From: Azospirillum canadense
GTDB lineage: Bacteria; Pseudomonadota; Alphaproteobacteria; Azospirillales; Azospirillaceae
NCBI RefSeq assembly: GCF_025961225.1
Contig: NZ_JAOQNG010000002.1
Location: forward strand, 558,001-622,000
Reading direction: 5' to 3'
Length of the DNA stretch: 64,000 nt
The translations under genes and the position numbers were made by a program. Below, one piece after another: positions 26,301-33,759 of the stretch. The notes under the pieces are model-generated. The model was given only the letters and a program-made list of their open reading frames with translations. It had not been told where the DNA came from and made no database searches. Each line of letters opens with the position of its first letter. Positions within the stretch are counted from its first letter, which is position 1.

Positions 26301-26788
26301 CGCGCCGCCCCAACCCCCGGCACCGCCCCTGATACGCCGCCCGCCAAAGCCTCGAAGCTGATGGTGATGGCCTTCATCTGCAGGGCGATGTAGGGCAGCA
26401 GCCCGACCACCGCCGTGGCGGTGACCAGCGCGGCCAACCCCTGGCTCTTGCCGTAGCGGGCGGCCAGGAAGTCGGAGATGGAAACGACGTTCTCCGCCTT
26501 CGCCAACCGGACGATGCGGGCGAGCACCGGCCAGCCGAGCCCGATCATGACGATGGGGCCGATGTAGATCGGCAGGAAATAGAACCCGCCCGTCGCCGCC
26601 CGCCCCACCGCGCCGTAGAAGGTCCAGGAGGTGCAGTAGACGCCGAGGCTGAGTGCGTAGAGAAGCGGGGTGCGCCGGTCCCCCGGCGCCTCGGCCGGGG
26701 ATTCGCCCTTGCGGTCGCTGTACCAGGCGATGGCGAACAGCGAGGCCAGATAGACCAGCGACACCGCCAGGATGAACCAACTCTCCAT
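23285..26788 (-). CDS. Sodium/solute symporter-type hybrid sensor histidine kinase (CrbS/CbrA-like)
   Basis: A 1167-residue inner-membrane hybrid kinase. Residues 1 to about 500 form an SSS/SLC5 (PutP-like) transporter-like domain with some 13 hydrophobic segments (YCTSWTFYGAVGRAATGGFYF, ISDFLAARYGKSQGLA). These are followed by a PAS region (about 640-760), a coiled coil, HisKA with His806 (AAGHDLMQPLHAAR), HATPase_c (NFLSNAVRYTARG, DTGPGIPHDK, GLGLGLAIV) and a C-terminal receiver with Asp1084 (LILSDYHLG). CbrA/CrbS-type proteins couple substrate transport or sensing to a NarL- or NtrC-type regulator. The regulator at 22669-23352, converging on its 3' end, is the obvious partner. An alternative frame of similar length over the same stretch is a GC-rich shadow. 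Confidence 0.92.
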   Translation of the reverse strand: MESWFILAVSLVYLASLFAIAWYSDRKGESPAEAPGDRRTPLLYALSLGVYCTSWTFYGAVGRAATGGFYFLPIYIGPIVMIGLGWPVLARIVRLAKAENVVSISDFLAARYGKSQGLAALVTATAVVGLLPYIALQMKAITISFEALAGGVSGAVPGVGAARLPGGTTLMVAFLMAAFAILFGVRSISANEHHRGLMTAIAAESVVKLAAALAVGGFVAVAVFGDPAGFLAAAAAHPAFLETVSLGSLGTDWWVACLLSALAMLCLPRQFHVAVVENTHAGDIRTAARLFPAYLIVINLFVLPVALAGLMLFPAGSNADTFMVSIPRQEGWPWLALVAFIGGLSAATSMILVEMVALSTMICNDIAVPLLMALRPHDRRLRENPAPVLLAVRRSAVIAVLVLAYGCYRLIGSAFPLATIGLMSFTAVAQFAPALLGGLVWTRATKAGAFGGICAGFLGWVYTMLLPSFADAGWVAAEALRAGPFGLSALSPVALAGLTGIDPLTNAVLWSLGPNLLVFVGLSLLTSPSPLEVRQAARFVQLRRGPEAEAHGPRGATLADLHDLAARYVGQAKADAVFQRLAAGREGTSAAIQATERLLAGAVGTASARVVVAGLLSDRHLSRTDVRSIIDDASRAILKQHELLRATVENISQGIGVFDEEFRVATWNRRFEVLLDLPDGFVQVGTTLEEIVRFNEQRGEYGRNGEIETLLARRSDPRRQGRPDVYLRERPDGTVLEIATNPMPGGGFVAVYTDVTEQHRAAAALREANEGLERKIAERTRALAAAKAEAERANQGKTRFLAAAGHDLMQPLHAARLFLAALGDPTDNATIGQVDTSLRSVEHILGDLLEVSKLDSGVMRPNPAPIRIGDLMEPLIQEFTVLAGQHGLTLRAVRSDAAVFSDPHLLRRILQNFLSNAVRYTARGRILFGCRRRGDALSIEVWDTGPGIPHDKQREIFVEFRQLDEGAADGATGRGLGLGLAIVERLAGILGHGIAVRSEVGRGSGFSVLVPLAAEAPAERPAPAPRSRRSFDGALVLCVENEPAIAQAMDTLLTGWSCRVVTAPTAEQALAALEGQVPDLILSDYHLGRGRTGLEALESLHAAFGRPVPAALITADRGAGLRDSAKAAGIPLLHKPVRPGALRALVNQLLMQGRSVAQKLPAQPAER

Positions 26789-26814
26789 GAAAGCGTCCGC
26801 GCTTGGCTCGTTAA

Positions 26815-26960
26815 CCCTCTCCCCTCTGGGGAGAGGGGAGGGTGAGGGGGTCTAGCAATTCTGGTACGTCCGGCAAAAGCGCAACCCCCTCACCCTAACC
26901 CTCTCCCCAGGGGGAGAGGGAACAGCGAAACCCCTCTCCCGGATGGAAGAGGGGTTGCTG
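26815..26960. repeat. Intergenic palindromic repeat cluster
   Basis: Two composite units face each other in the gap between the MHS transporter and the SSS kinase. The first (about 26815-26851) carries CCCTCTCCCC / GGGGAGAGGGG followed by AGGGTGAGGGGGT; the second (about 26884-26930) is its inverse and contains another CCCTCTCCCC/GGGGAGAGGG pair. A further C-rich/G-rich fragment reaches about 26955. The whole can fold into one long cruciform. It belongs to the same family as the repeats at 11105, 16979, 47439 and 53857. Confidence 0.75.
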
Positions 26961-26979
26961 CGGGGGTGAAACGATTGCA

Positions 26980-28701
26980 TCAGTCGTAGTGGTGGATGTC
27001 CAGGTCCTTGGTTTCGCGGACGAACAGCAGGCCGATCAGCAGGGTCACGGCGGCGATGACGATCGGGTACCAGAGGCCGGAGTAGATGTCGCCGGTGGCC
27101 GCCACGATGGCGAAGGAGGTCGTCGGCAGGAAACCGCCGAACCAGCCGTTGCCGATGTGGTAGGGCAGCGACATGGAGGTGTAGCGGATGCGGGTCGGGA
27201 ACATCTCCACCAGCATGGCGGCGATGGGGGCGTAGACCAGCGTCACGTAGATGACCAGCACCGTCAGCAGCAGCACCGTCATGGTGTAGTTGATGGCGGC
27301 GGGGTCGGCCTTGGCCGGGTAGCCGCCGGTCTTCAGCGCGTCGCCGAGGCTCTTTTCAAAGGTGGCGCCGGCCGTCTTGGCATCGGTCGGGGCGGCAGCC
27401 GGAGCGGTGGACGGGCCGTGGCCGATGTTGACCGCCGTGTTCGCCGCCGGGGCGGCGGAGAAGGACGGGATGGCGGTGCTGCCGACCTTCACCTGGGCGA
27501 CCGTGCCGGCGGGCGCCGGTTCGTTCTTGTAGGGGATGCCGCGCTTCACCAGCGCGCTCTTGGCGATGTCGCAGGAACTGGTGAACTGGCTGGTGCCGAC
27601 CGGGTTGAACTGGAAGGAGCACTCGCTGGGGTCGGCGACGACCACAACCGGAGCCGTGGCGACGGCCTGCTCCAGCGCCGGGTTGGCGAAGTGGGTGATG
27701 CCCTTGAAGATCGGGAAGTAGGTCACGCAGGCCAGCAGCAGGCCGGCCATGATGATCGGCTTGCGGCCGATGCGATCGGACAGCGATCCGAAGATGACGA
27801 AGAAGGGCGTGCCGAGCAGAAGCGCGCCGGCGATCATCAGGTTTGCCGCCTGGGCGTCGACCTTCAGCGTCTGCGTCAGGAAGAACAGCGCGTAGAACTG
27901 GCCGGTGTACCAGACCACCGCTTGGCCGGCGACGAGGCCGAACAGGGCCAGCAGGACGACCTTCAGGTTCTTCCACTCACCGAAGGATTCGGTCAGCGGC
28001 GCCTTGGAGGTCTTGCCCTCTTCCTTCATGCGCTTGAAGGCCGGGCTTTCGTTGAGCATCAGCCGGATCCAAACCGAGATGCCCAGCAGCAGGATCGAGA
28101 TCAGGAACGGAATGCGCCAGCCCCAGGCGTCGAAATCGTCGGACGACATGGACAGGCGGCAGCCCAGGATGACCAGCAGCGACAGGAACAGGCCCAACGT
28201 CGCGGTGGTCTGGATCCAGGAGGTGTAGGCACCGCGGCGCCCGTTCGGCGCGTGCTCCGCCACATAGGTGGCCGCACCGCCGTACTCGCCGCCGAGCGCC
28301 AGACCCTGCAGGAGGCGCAGACCGATCAGGATGATCGGGGCCGCGATGCCGATGCTGGCGTAGCTCGGCAGGATGCCCACGATGAAGGTGGACAGGCCCA
28401 TGATCAGGATGGTGACGAGGAAGGTGTGCTTGCGCCCGATCAGGTCGCCCAGCCGGCCGAAGAACAGCGCGCCGAAGGGGCGCACGGCGAAGCCGGCGGC
28501 GAAGGCCATCAGCGCGAAGATGAACGCCGCCGTCGGATTGACGCCGGAGAAGAACTGCTTGGCGATCACGGCGCTGAGCGAGCCGTAGAGGTAGAAGTCG
28601 TACCATTCGAACACGGTGCCGAGCGAGGAGGCGAAGATGACCTTCCGTTCCTCCCCGGTGATGCTTCGGCTGGCGGATCCCGCCGCTGCTGCATAGGCCA
28701 T
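26980..28701 (-). CDS. MHS-family (metabolite:H+ symporter) MFS transporter with large loop insertion
   Basis: A 573-residue major facilitator of the metabolite:H+ symporter branch, which usually imports organic acids or osmolytes. Seen are ASSLGTVFEWYDFYLYGSL, the loop 2-3 motif GRLGDLIGRKHTF, GLALGGEYGGAATYVAEHAP and its repeat GSLSDRIGRKPII. Twelve membrane helices are interrupted after about residue 350 by an insertion of some 130 residues (two Cys, then Ala/Pro/Thr-rich), probably periplasmic. ATG 28701 is used; a longer start to 28803 adds a non-hydrophobic leader. Near a CrbS/R-like system it may import a short-chain organic acid; this is inference. Confidence 0.88.
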   Translation of the reverse strand: MAYAAAAGSASRSITGEERKVIFASSLGTVFEWYDFYLYGSLSAVIAKQFFSGVNPTAAFIFALMAFAAGFAVRPFGALFFGRLGDLIGRKHTFLVTILIMGLSTFIVGILPSYASIGIAAPIILIGLRLLQGLALGGEYGGAATYVAEHAPNGRRGAYTSWIQTTATLGLFLSLLVILGCRLSMSSDDFDAWGWRIPFLISILLLGISVWIRLMLNESPAFKRMKEEGKTSKAPLTESFGEWKNLKVVLLALFGLVAGQAVVWYTGQFYALFFLTQTLKVDAQAANLMIAGALLLGTPFFVIFGSLSDRIGRKPIIMAGLLLACVTYFPIFKGITHFANPALEQAVATAPVVVVADPSECSFQFNPVGTSQFTSSCDIAKSALVKRGIPYKNEPAPAGTVAQVKVGSTAIPSFSAAPAANTAVNIGHGPSTAPAAAPTDAKTAGATFEKSLGDALKTGGYPAKADPAAINYTMTVLLLTVLVIYVTLVYAPIAAMLVEMFPTRIRYTSMSLPYHIGNGWFGGFLPTTSFAIVAATGDIYSGLWYPIVIAAVTLLIGLLFVRETKDLDIHHYD

Positions 28702-28839
28702 GTCTCTTGTGCCCTCCCATTCCCCAACGGGAGCCGTAACTCCCGCATATTGTTTGTAGACGGATAGTGGGACAGGCAAACCGTCCGCGTCACCCCCGAC
28801 CATGGTCGGGGGTCGCGCTATGACCGGGGATTTGGGAAG

Positions 28840-29688
28840 TCAGCCAAGCTCGAAGGTCGTGATGCCGAACACGCGTTCCAGCGCGACCGGGCGGACCGGT
28901 CGTGTATACATGCGCGCGGTCTCGAAGACCGGGCGGAGGCCGCGCGCTTCGGCCAGAGCGACGGCGGCGGCGTTGGGCTCGGGCACGTCGAGGAACAGGA
29001 GCCCCCCGCCGGCCGCTGCGGCCAGCGCGTCGAACAGGGCGTCTGCGGCGGCGCGATCGTCGGCGAAAAGCGGGCCGATTTTCGTCCCCTCGCGGCAGGG
29101 CCGGGCGACGCCGTAGCCGGCGAGCCGGCCGTCGCGCAGAACGCCCAGCGCATGGTGGCCGGGCGCACTCGTCCAGGCGCGTAGGAAGGCCGGACGTTCC
29201 GCCGGGAAGCAAGCGCTGTCGTAGGCGGCCAGGGCGTCGAACCCCAGGGACGCGAGCGGAACGACGCTTCCATCGGCACGGTCCGGCGCGTCCACCGTCC
29301 CGCCGTAGCGGACGTTGCGGTGGGCGAGGGTGAAGCCGGATTTGCGGTAGTTGTCCTGCTGCGCGACCACGCCGTCGAGCCCGACCGGGCGGTCGCCGCC
29401 GTGCGCCAGCCCGGCCCGCCACGTCGCCAGCCCATAGCCTCGCCCGCGCCAGTCGGGCCGGACGATGTAGCAGCCGAGAAACGCGAACGCCGATCCGTAG
29501 GTGACGACGGAGATGGCGGACACCGGCACCCCATTCTCCACGCCCACGAAGAAGCCCTGGGGATCCTGCGCGCGGAAGCAGGCCGCGTCCTGCCGGCCGG
29601 GGTTCCAGCCCTCCACCGCCGCCCAGTCGAGGATCAGCGCGACCTCCTCCGGCCCCGCCACCCGCACCGTCAGGCCGCTGTCCGCCAT
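28840..29688 (-). CDS. GNAT-family N-acetyltransferase with tandem acetyltransferase-like domains
   Basis: A 282-residue cytoplasmic protein. The N-terminal GNAT domain (residues 5-135) has the acetyl-CoA binding segment VRPDWRGRGYGLATW. The C-terminal half (about 150-280) resembles the second GNAT-like domain of YitH-type proteins (GVLRDGRLAGYGVARPC, then PLFADDRAAADALFDAL). The ATG at 29688 has GGGGAGG just upstream; a longer in-frame start adds residues without support. The acceptor substrate is unknown. It stands alone between the transporter and the cytochrome b561 gene. Confidence 0.85.
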   Translation of the reverse strand: MADSGLTVRVAGPEEVALILDWAAVEGWNPGRQDAACFRAQDPQGFFVGVENGVPVSAISVVTYGSAFAFLGCYIVRPDWRGRGYGLATWRAGLAHGGDRPVGLDGVVAQQDNYRKSGFTLAHRNVRYGGTVDAPDRADGSVVPLASLGFDALAAYDSACFPAERPAFLRAWTSAPGHHALGVLRDGRLAGYGVARPCREGTKIGPLFADDRAAADALFDALAAAAGGGLLFLDVPEPNAAAVALAEARGLRPVFETARMYTRPVRPVALERVFGITTFELG

Positions 29689-29780
29689 GGCGCCCTCCCC
29701 TGCCCGCATTCCGGACCAGGATAGCTGGTGCGGAGGGCGCGGTGAAGCGGAGCAGCGATCGCCGTCATGCACATCTTCTT

Positions 29781-30368
29781 TCAATCCCCTCCCACCCCGG
29801 AAGCGGGATCAGGCGGTGCGGCGGCCTTCAGCGAGGCCATGCTTCCGAACACGCCGTCGCGGAAGACCAACGCGTGGGCCAGCGCGGCTCCGAGATGGGC
29901 GAGGAAGGTCGCGAACAGCAGCAGCGCCAGGATTTCGTGCGCCAGGTGCAGGGCGGTGTAGAGCGCCGCGCTGTGCGGCAGGATCGGCGGCAGGTGGATC
30001 GACCCGTAGAGCACGATCGGGTAGCCGCCCGCGGACAGCGCTCCCCAGCCGGCGAGCGGCACGCCGAGCATCAGCCCGTAGAGGACGATGTGGGACAGGT
30101 GCGCCATCACCCGCAACGGGAACGGCATGTCCCGCGGCAGCGGCGGCGGCGGGTTGAGCTGGCGGTTCAGCAGCCGCAGCGCGGCGAGCACAAGGATCGC
30201 GGCGCCCAGCGGACGGTGGACCGACAGCAGCCAGTGGTACCAGTCCGGCGACGTGACCATGCCGATCCCGATGAACAGCATCGCCAGGATCATCGCCGCC
30301 ATCAGCCAGTGGAGAAGGCGCGAGACGGCCGGGAACAGGGTCGGGCTGGTGGTTATTGGGCTGGTCAT
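29781..30368 (-). CDS. Prokaryotic cytochrome b561 (CybB-like)
   Basis: A 195-residue four-helix membrane protein with haem-ligand histidines near the start and end of the helices (SRLLHWLMAAMIL, LSVHRPLGAAIL, LHLAHEILALLLF). It belongs to the CybB family, which can oxidise superoxide or pass electrons between quinone and periplasmic partners. It overlaps the upstream peroxidase gene by four bases (ATGA). The coupling suggests it supplies electrons from the quinone pool to that periplasm-facing haem peroxidase. Confidence 0.9.
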   Translation of the reverse strand: MTSPITTSPTLFPAVSRLLHWLMAAMILAMLFIGIGMVTSPDWYHWLLSVHRPLGAAILVLAALRLLNRQLNPPPPLPRDMPFPLRVMAHLSHIVLYGLMLGVPLAGWGALSAGGYPIVLYGSIHLPPILPHSAALYTALHLAHEILALLLFATFLAHLGAALAHALVFRDGVFGSMASLKAAAPPDPASGVGGD

Positions 30369-31498
30369 CGCGGGGCACCCTCGGCGTTGGAGGACAGCTG
30401 GCTAGAGGACAGTTGGACCGCGCTCGGCGACTTCGGCTCGCCGGAGCGGCGGGTGAAGGATTCGGAATAGGCGGCGGATCGCGCGCTGAGCAGCGGGTCG
30501 TCGGACGGCGCGATGCCGTCGGGCAGGATCAGGGGATCGAAATTGACGTCCCGGCAATCGCCCTGGGCTTCGCCCTGCACGCTCTTCACGGTCAGGACGC
30601 CGACGTCCAGCCGCTCGCGGTCGGCTGGCCAGGGGACGGTGGCGTCATTGGTCGGATCGCCCGGTTGCCCGACGGTCACCAGCAGGTGCCAGCGCACGGG
30701 GCCACGCTCCACGCGGGATTCCAGCGCGTCGAACAGGCGGTTCGGGTCCGCGCTGCCGGAGTTCGCCGGCTGGGCGGCCTGGAGCGGATCGTCCGCCACC
30801 ATGCTCCAGCGGACGGGGGTGGAGGCGCCGGACGCGGCGACGAAGCGGAAGGCGTTCAGGCTGTTGTAGCTCGCGTCCGCGAAGCCGGTGGTGGGCGGCT
30901 GGGCCTTGATCAGCGTCAGGGCGCGACCGGTTTCGGGATGGGCGGCGAGGAACTCGGCCATCCGGGCGGGGTCGGGCTTGCCGGTGGCGGGATCGGGTTT
31001 CGACGCGGCCAGCTGGTCGTAGAAGCCCGCCGCATCGCGCACGGGGAAGACCGGGATGTTGTTCATGCCCGTGCGCCAGATCTCGCCGTCGGTCAGCGCA
31101 AAGTTGACCGCCATGCTGCGCACGGTCGCCGCCATGTCCGCTTGGTAGGGCTGTCCGCCCGCCAGGGCGAAGCGCCCGAACACCGGGGTGCGCTCGGCCC
31201 GGAACACGGCGGCCTTGGACAGGCGCTCCCCCGCCCCGTTGCCGTCGAACCAGCCGGCGAAGCACAGCCCCTTGGCGTGGTTGCGCCGGAAGCCGGGGTG
31301 CTGACCGTTGACCTGCTCGAAACGGTCGATGATGCGGCCCTGCGACAGGCGGTGCGGCGCGATCCACCCGCCGGCGTAAGCGAAAGCCCCCGCCGTCCCG
31401 GCCACGGCCGCCGCGACGATGCCGAGGTTGAGCCACGACGCCCGCCGCAGGGCGGCCAGGCCGTAGCGCGCGGAAGAATCCGTTGTCTGCGCTGGCAT
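30365..31498 (-). CDS. Catalase-family peroxidase (SrpA-like), membrane-anchored or exported
   Basis: A 377-residue catalase-related peroxidase, shorter than true catalases. After an N-terminal hydrophobic segment (LNLGIVAAAVAGTAGAFAYAGG) come the distal His in FRRNHAKGLCFAG, the core VRSMAVNFALTDGEIWRTGMNN and, near the C-terminus, RSAAYSESF with the likely proximal Tyr. SrpA-type proteins degrade organic peroxides or H2O2 outside the cytoplasm. The C-terminus ends in a Ser-rich tail with a short repeat (QLSSSQLSS). It starts an apparent unit with cytochrome b561 and follows a small secreted protein gene by 91 bases. Confidence 0.9.
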   Translation of the reverse strand: MPAQTTDSSARYGLAALRRASWLNLGIVAAAVAGTAGAFAYAGGWIAPHRLSQGRIIDRFEQVNGQHPGFRRNHAKGLCFAGWFDGNGAGERLSKAAVFRAERTPVFGRFALAGGQPYQADMAATVRSMAVNFALTDGEIWRTGMNNIPVFPVRDAAGFYDQLAASKPDPATGKPDPARMAEFLAAHPETGRALTLIKAQPPTTGFADASYNSLNAFRFVAASGASTPVRWSMVADDPLQAAQPANSGSADPNRLFDALESRVERGPVRWHLLVTVGQPGDPTNDATVPWPADRERLDVGVLTVKSVQGEAQGDCRDVNFDPLILPDGIAPSDDPLLSARSAAYSESFTRRSGEPKSPSAVQLSSSQLSSNAEGAPR

Positions 31499-31589
31499 GT
31501 CGTTTCCTCCTGTCTGGTCGGGAATTGGGTTGGGAAGGGTCCGCCGTCCCGGATGGAGGCCGGTTCGAACGGCGGACCCTGCCGCTGGA

Positions 31590-31880
31590 TCAATAAGGCA
31601 GGCTCGCCTGCCCGATCGCGAAATCCAGGTAGGAGAGTGCCTGCTTCTCCTTGCCCTGCTGGTGCAGCCATTCGGCCGTGTGAAAGTCGATCTCCACCCG
31701 CTCGCGGCGGCGGGATCCCAGCAGGTAGTTGTCGGTCAGCTCCTGGTGCAGCTTGGCCACCCCCTGCTGATAGGTGTCCGCGCCGTCGGCCGAGGTGGGC
31801 GCGGCGGCGAAGGACGGGGCGGCGGACAGCAGCAGGCCGAAGGACAGCAGGCCGGCGGCGGCAACGGTCTTGATCGTCAT
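31590..31880 (-). CDS. Small secreted protein of unknown function
   Basis: A 96-residue protein with a clean Sec signal peptide (AAAGLLSFGLLLSAAPSFAAA). The mature helical part of about 70 residues (YQQGVAKLHQELTDNYLLGSRRRERVEIDFHTAEWLHQQGK) has no Cys and no domain I recognise. It is the first gene of the peroxidase/b561 group. The 263 bases upstream (31881-32143) carry repeat elements that look regulatory. Confidence 0.75.
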   Translation of the reverse strand: MTIKTVAAAGLLSFGLLLSAAPSFAAAPTSADGADTYQQGVAKLHQELTDNYLLGSRRRERVEIDFHTAEWLHQQGKEKQALSYLDFAIGQASLPY

Positions 31881-31947
31881 GATGGACTCCAGTTTTCAAA
31901 GGGGATCGCCACGATGGCGGTCCATCGCGTCCCATCGGTGATGGGGG

Positions 31948-32040
31948 ATTTCCGGCAACGCGGAAATTTCCAAAAGAACGGGCTTTGATTTTGGATTTGA
32001 AAGTAATGACGGGGTCTTCGGCCGAGATTTCGGCCGAATG
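31948..32040. promoter_or_regulatory. Palindromic elements upstream of the peroxidase gene group
   Basis: The gap 31881-32143 has no gene. It contains ATTTCCG-N6-CGGAAAT (31948-31967) and, about 50 bases further, a tandem pair of TTCGGCCGA elements with a 12-base period (about 32018-32040). Both lie upstream of the small secreted protein on the minus strand. They could bind a stress regulator for the peroxidase group; no regulator gene is adjacent. Confidence 0.35.
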
Positions 32041-32143
32041 GCATCCAGATATTTTAAAAACAGGAGAACCCGGAAGCCGGGGAACCGGAGGGCCGCCACT
32101 ACGGCAAAGGACAGAAGGGCGTGGCGGCGGCCGGTGCGGTTCT

Positions 32144-32929
32144 TTACTGCATGAACCAGCCGTGGCTGACGACCAGCGATTGCCCGGTCAGCGCGTTGGA
32201 TTCGAAGCCGGCGAAGAACAGGGCGGCCTCGGCCACGTCCTGCTCCGTCGTGAATTCGCCGTCGACGGTGTCCTTCAGCATGATCTCCTTGACCACACGC
32301 TCCTCGGAGATGCCGAGTTCCTTGGCCTGCTCGGGGATCTGCTTGTCCACGAGCGGGGTGCGCACGAAGCCCGGGCAGATCACGTTGGCGCGCACGCCGT
32401 GCTTGGCGCCTTCCTTGGCGACCACCTTGGCGAGGCCGATCAGTCCGTGCTTGGCCGTCACGTAGGGGGCCTTGAGCAGCGAGGCCTCCTTGGAGTGGAC
32501 GGAGCCCATGTAGATGATGCTGCCGCCGGTGCCCTGCTTGTACATCTGGCGCAGCGCCGCGCGCGTCGTCAGGAAGGCGCCGTCGAGATGGATCGCCAAC
32601 AGCCGCTTCCACTTCGCGAAGTCGAACTCGTCGAGCGGCGCGATGGTCTGGATGCCGGCGTTGCTGACCAGGATGTCGAGGCGCCCGGTGGTGGCGACCG
32701 CCTTGGCCATGCCGGCTTCCACCTGCGCCTCGTCGGCCACGTCCATCGCCACACCGAAGGCGCCGAGCGGGGCCAATTCGTTCAGTTCGCGGGCGGTCGC
32801 CTCGGCGGCGTCCAGGTTCAGATCGGCGATCACGACGCGCGCGCCTTCGCGGGCGAAGGTCCGGGCAATTTCCTTGCCGATGCCGCTGGCGGCGCCGGTC
32901 ACGAGAGCGACTTTGTCCTTCAAGCGCAT
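32144..32929 (-). CDS. bdhA: 3-Hydroxybutyrate dehydrogenase
   Basis: A 261-residue short-chain dehydrogenase that interconverts (R)-3-hydroxybutyrate and acetoacetate with NAD+, a step in polyhydroxybutyrate use. It shows the TGAASGIGKE cofactor loop, NAGIQTIAPL, catalytic Ser and Y-x-x-x-K (GSVHSKEASLLKAPYVTAKHG) and the characteristic C-terminus VSHGWFMQ. It forms a unit with acetoacetate decarboxylase (43-base gap) and a patatin gene upstream. Confidence 0.93.
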   Translation of the reverse strand: MRLKDKVALVTGAASGIGKEIARTFAREGARVVIADLNLDAAEATARELNELAPLGAFGVAMDVADEAQVEAGMAKAVATTGRLDILVSNAGIQTIAPLDEFDFAKWKRLLAIHLDGAFLTTRAALRQMYKQGTGGSIIYMGSVHSKEASLLKAPYVTAKHGLIGLAKVVAKEGAKHGVRANVICPGFVRTPLVDKQIPEQAKELGISEERVVKEIMLKDTVDGEFTTEQDVAEAALFFAGFESNALTGQSLVVSHGWFMQ

Positions 32930-32972
32930 GGTTGTCCTCTGTTCGGAAGAATTTGGTGCCGGCCGAGACGGG

Positions 32973-33716
32973 TCAGCGCAGGTAGTCGTGCACGACGGTG
33001 CCGAGACCCAGGGTCAGGTCGGCGACGAGGTGGGTCGCCGATACGACTTCCAGGACCGGCAGGTCGGCGACCGGGGCGAGCGCGTGCGGCGTGAGGGCGA
33101 GGGCGGCGGGGCCGGTCCAGGCGCCCTTCAGCGCGATGTCCTCCAGGTGGTATTCGACCAGTTCGCAGATGCGCGGGCTGCCGTCGACGTGCGGGATGAT
33201 TTTCAGCAGGAAATTCGGCCCTTCCAGCGACACCTTGACCGCCGCCGGGTCGAGCGCCCGGTGCTTGTAGCCCATGGTGCCCGTCGCGACGCGGACCGGT
33301 CCGTAGTCGAGCGTGCCGACCAGCGTGTCGGACGCCACGGCCAGCGCCGGGTTGCCGAGCTTCTTCGGAAAGCCCCAGAGTTCGCGGCCGCCGGCAATGG
33401 CCGGCTCGTCGTTCAGGAACATGCAGTGGGTGTAGCCGCCGCGGCGCCCGCGGAAGGACACCGGGATCACCTGCCCCGTCTCGGTGTAGTCGCCGAAGCC
33501 GCTGGAATCCGGCATGCGGATGAACTCGTACTTCACCAGCGGTTCGTCGGGATCGATCTCCAGCGGTTCGGGAACGACGGCCCGCAGCTTTGCCGGGTCG
33601 GTGCGGTAGGTGATGACCAGGAACTCGCGGTCGATGAAGCGGTACGGGCCCGGCGGATAGGCGGGGCTGACCAGCGGCATGGCGAAGGCGCGCTCGCGCA
33701 CGTCGGCTGCTCTCAT
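32973..33716 (-). CDS. adc: Acetoacetate decarboxylase
   Basis: A 247-residue protein of the acetoacetate decarboxylase family. The Schiff-base lysine pair lies in GRELWGFPKKLGNP, and the N-terminal YPPGPYRFIDREFLVITYRT segment is typical. It would convert acetoacetate to acetone and CO2, or bind a related oxoacid. ATG 33716 is preceded by AAAGGA; a longer in-frame reading to 33803 overlaps the patatin stop and is Ser/Thr/Pro filler. It is flanked by bdhA and the patatin gene, a common grouping for polyhydroxybutyrate-derived ketone metabolism. Confidence 0.92.
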   Translation of the reverse strand: MRAADVRERAFAMPLVSPAYPPGPYRFIDREFLVITYRTDPAKLRAVVPEPLEIDPDEPLVKYEFIRMPDSSGFGDYTETGQVIPVSFRGRRGGYTHCMFLNDEPAIAGGRELWGFPKKLGNPALAVASDTLVGTLDYGPVRVATGTMGYKHRALDPAAVKVSLEGPNFLLKIIPHVDGSPRICELVEYHLEDIALKGAWTGPAALALTPHALAPVADLPVLEVVSATHLVADLTLGLGTVVHDYLR

Positions 33717-33759
33717 GTCCGGTGTCCTTTCAGCGGGTCGGGGTGTGGCCGGGGTGGCG

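Noticed and set aside
23241..26780. 1179-codon minus-strand ORF overlapping the SSS hybrid kinase
   Set aside because: Its translation is Arg/Gly/Ala-rich without motifs, while the other minus frame gives a continuous symporter-kinase-receiver protein.
26815..26960. CRISPR array or insertion-sequence ends
   Set aside because: There are no regularly spaced direct repeats with unique spacers, and no transposase gene; the structure is an inverted composite of the dispersed palindrome family.
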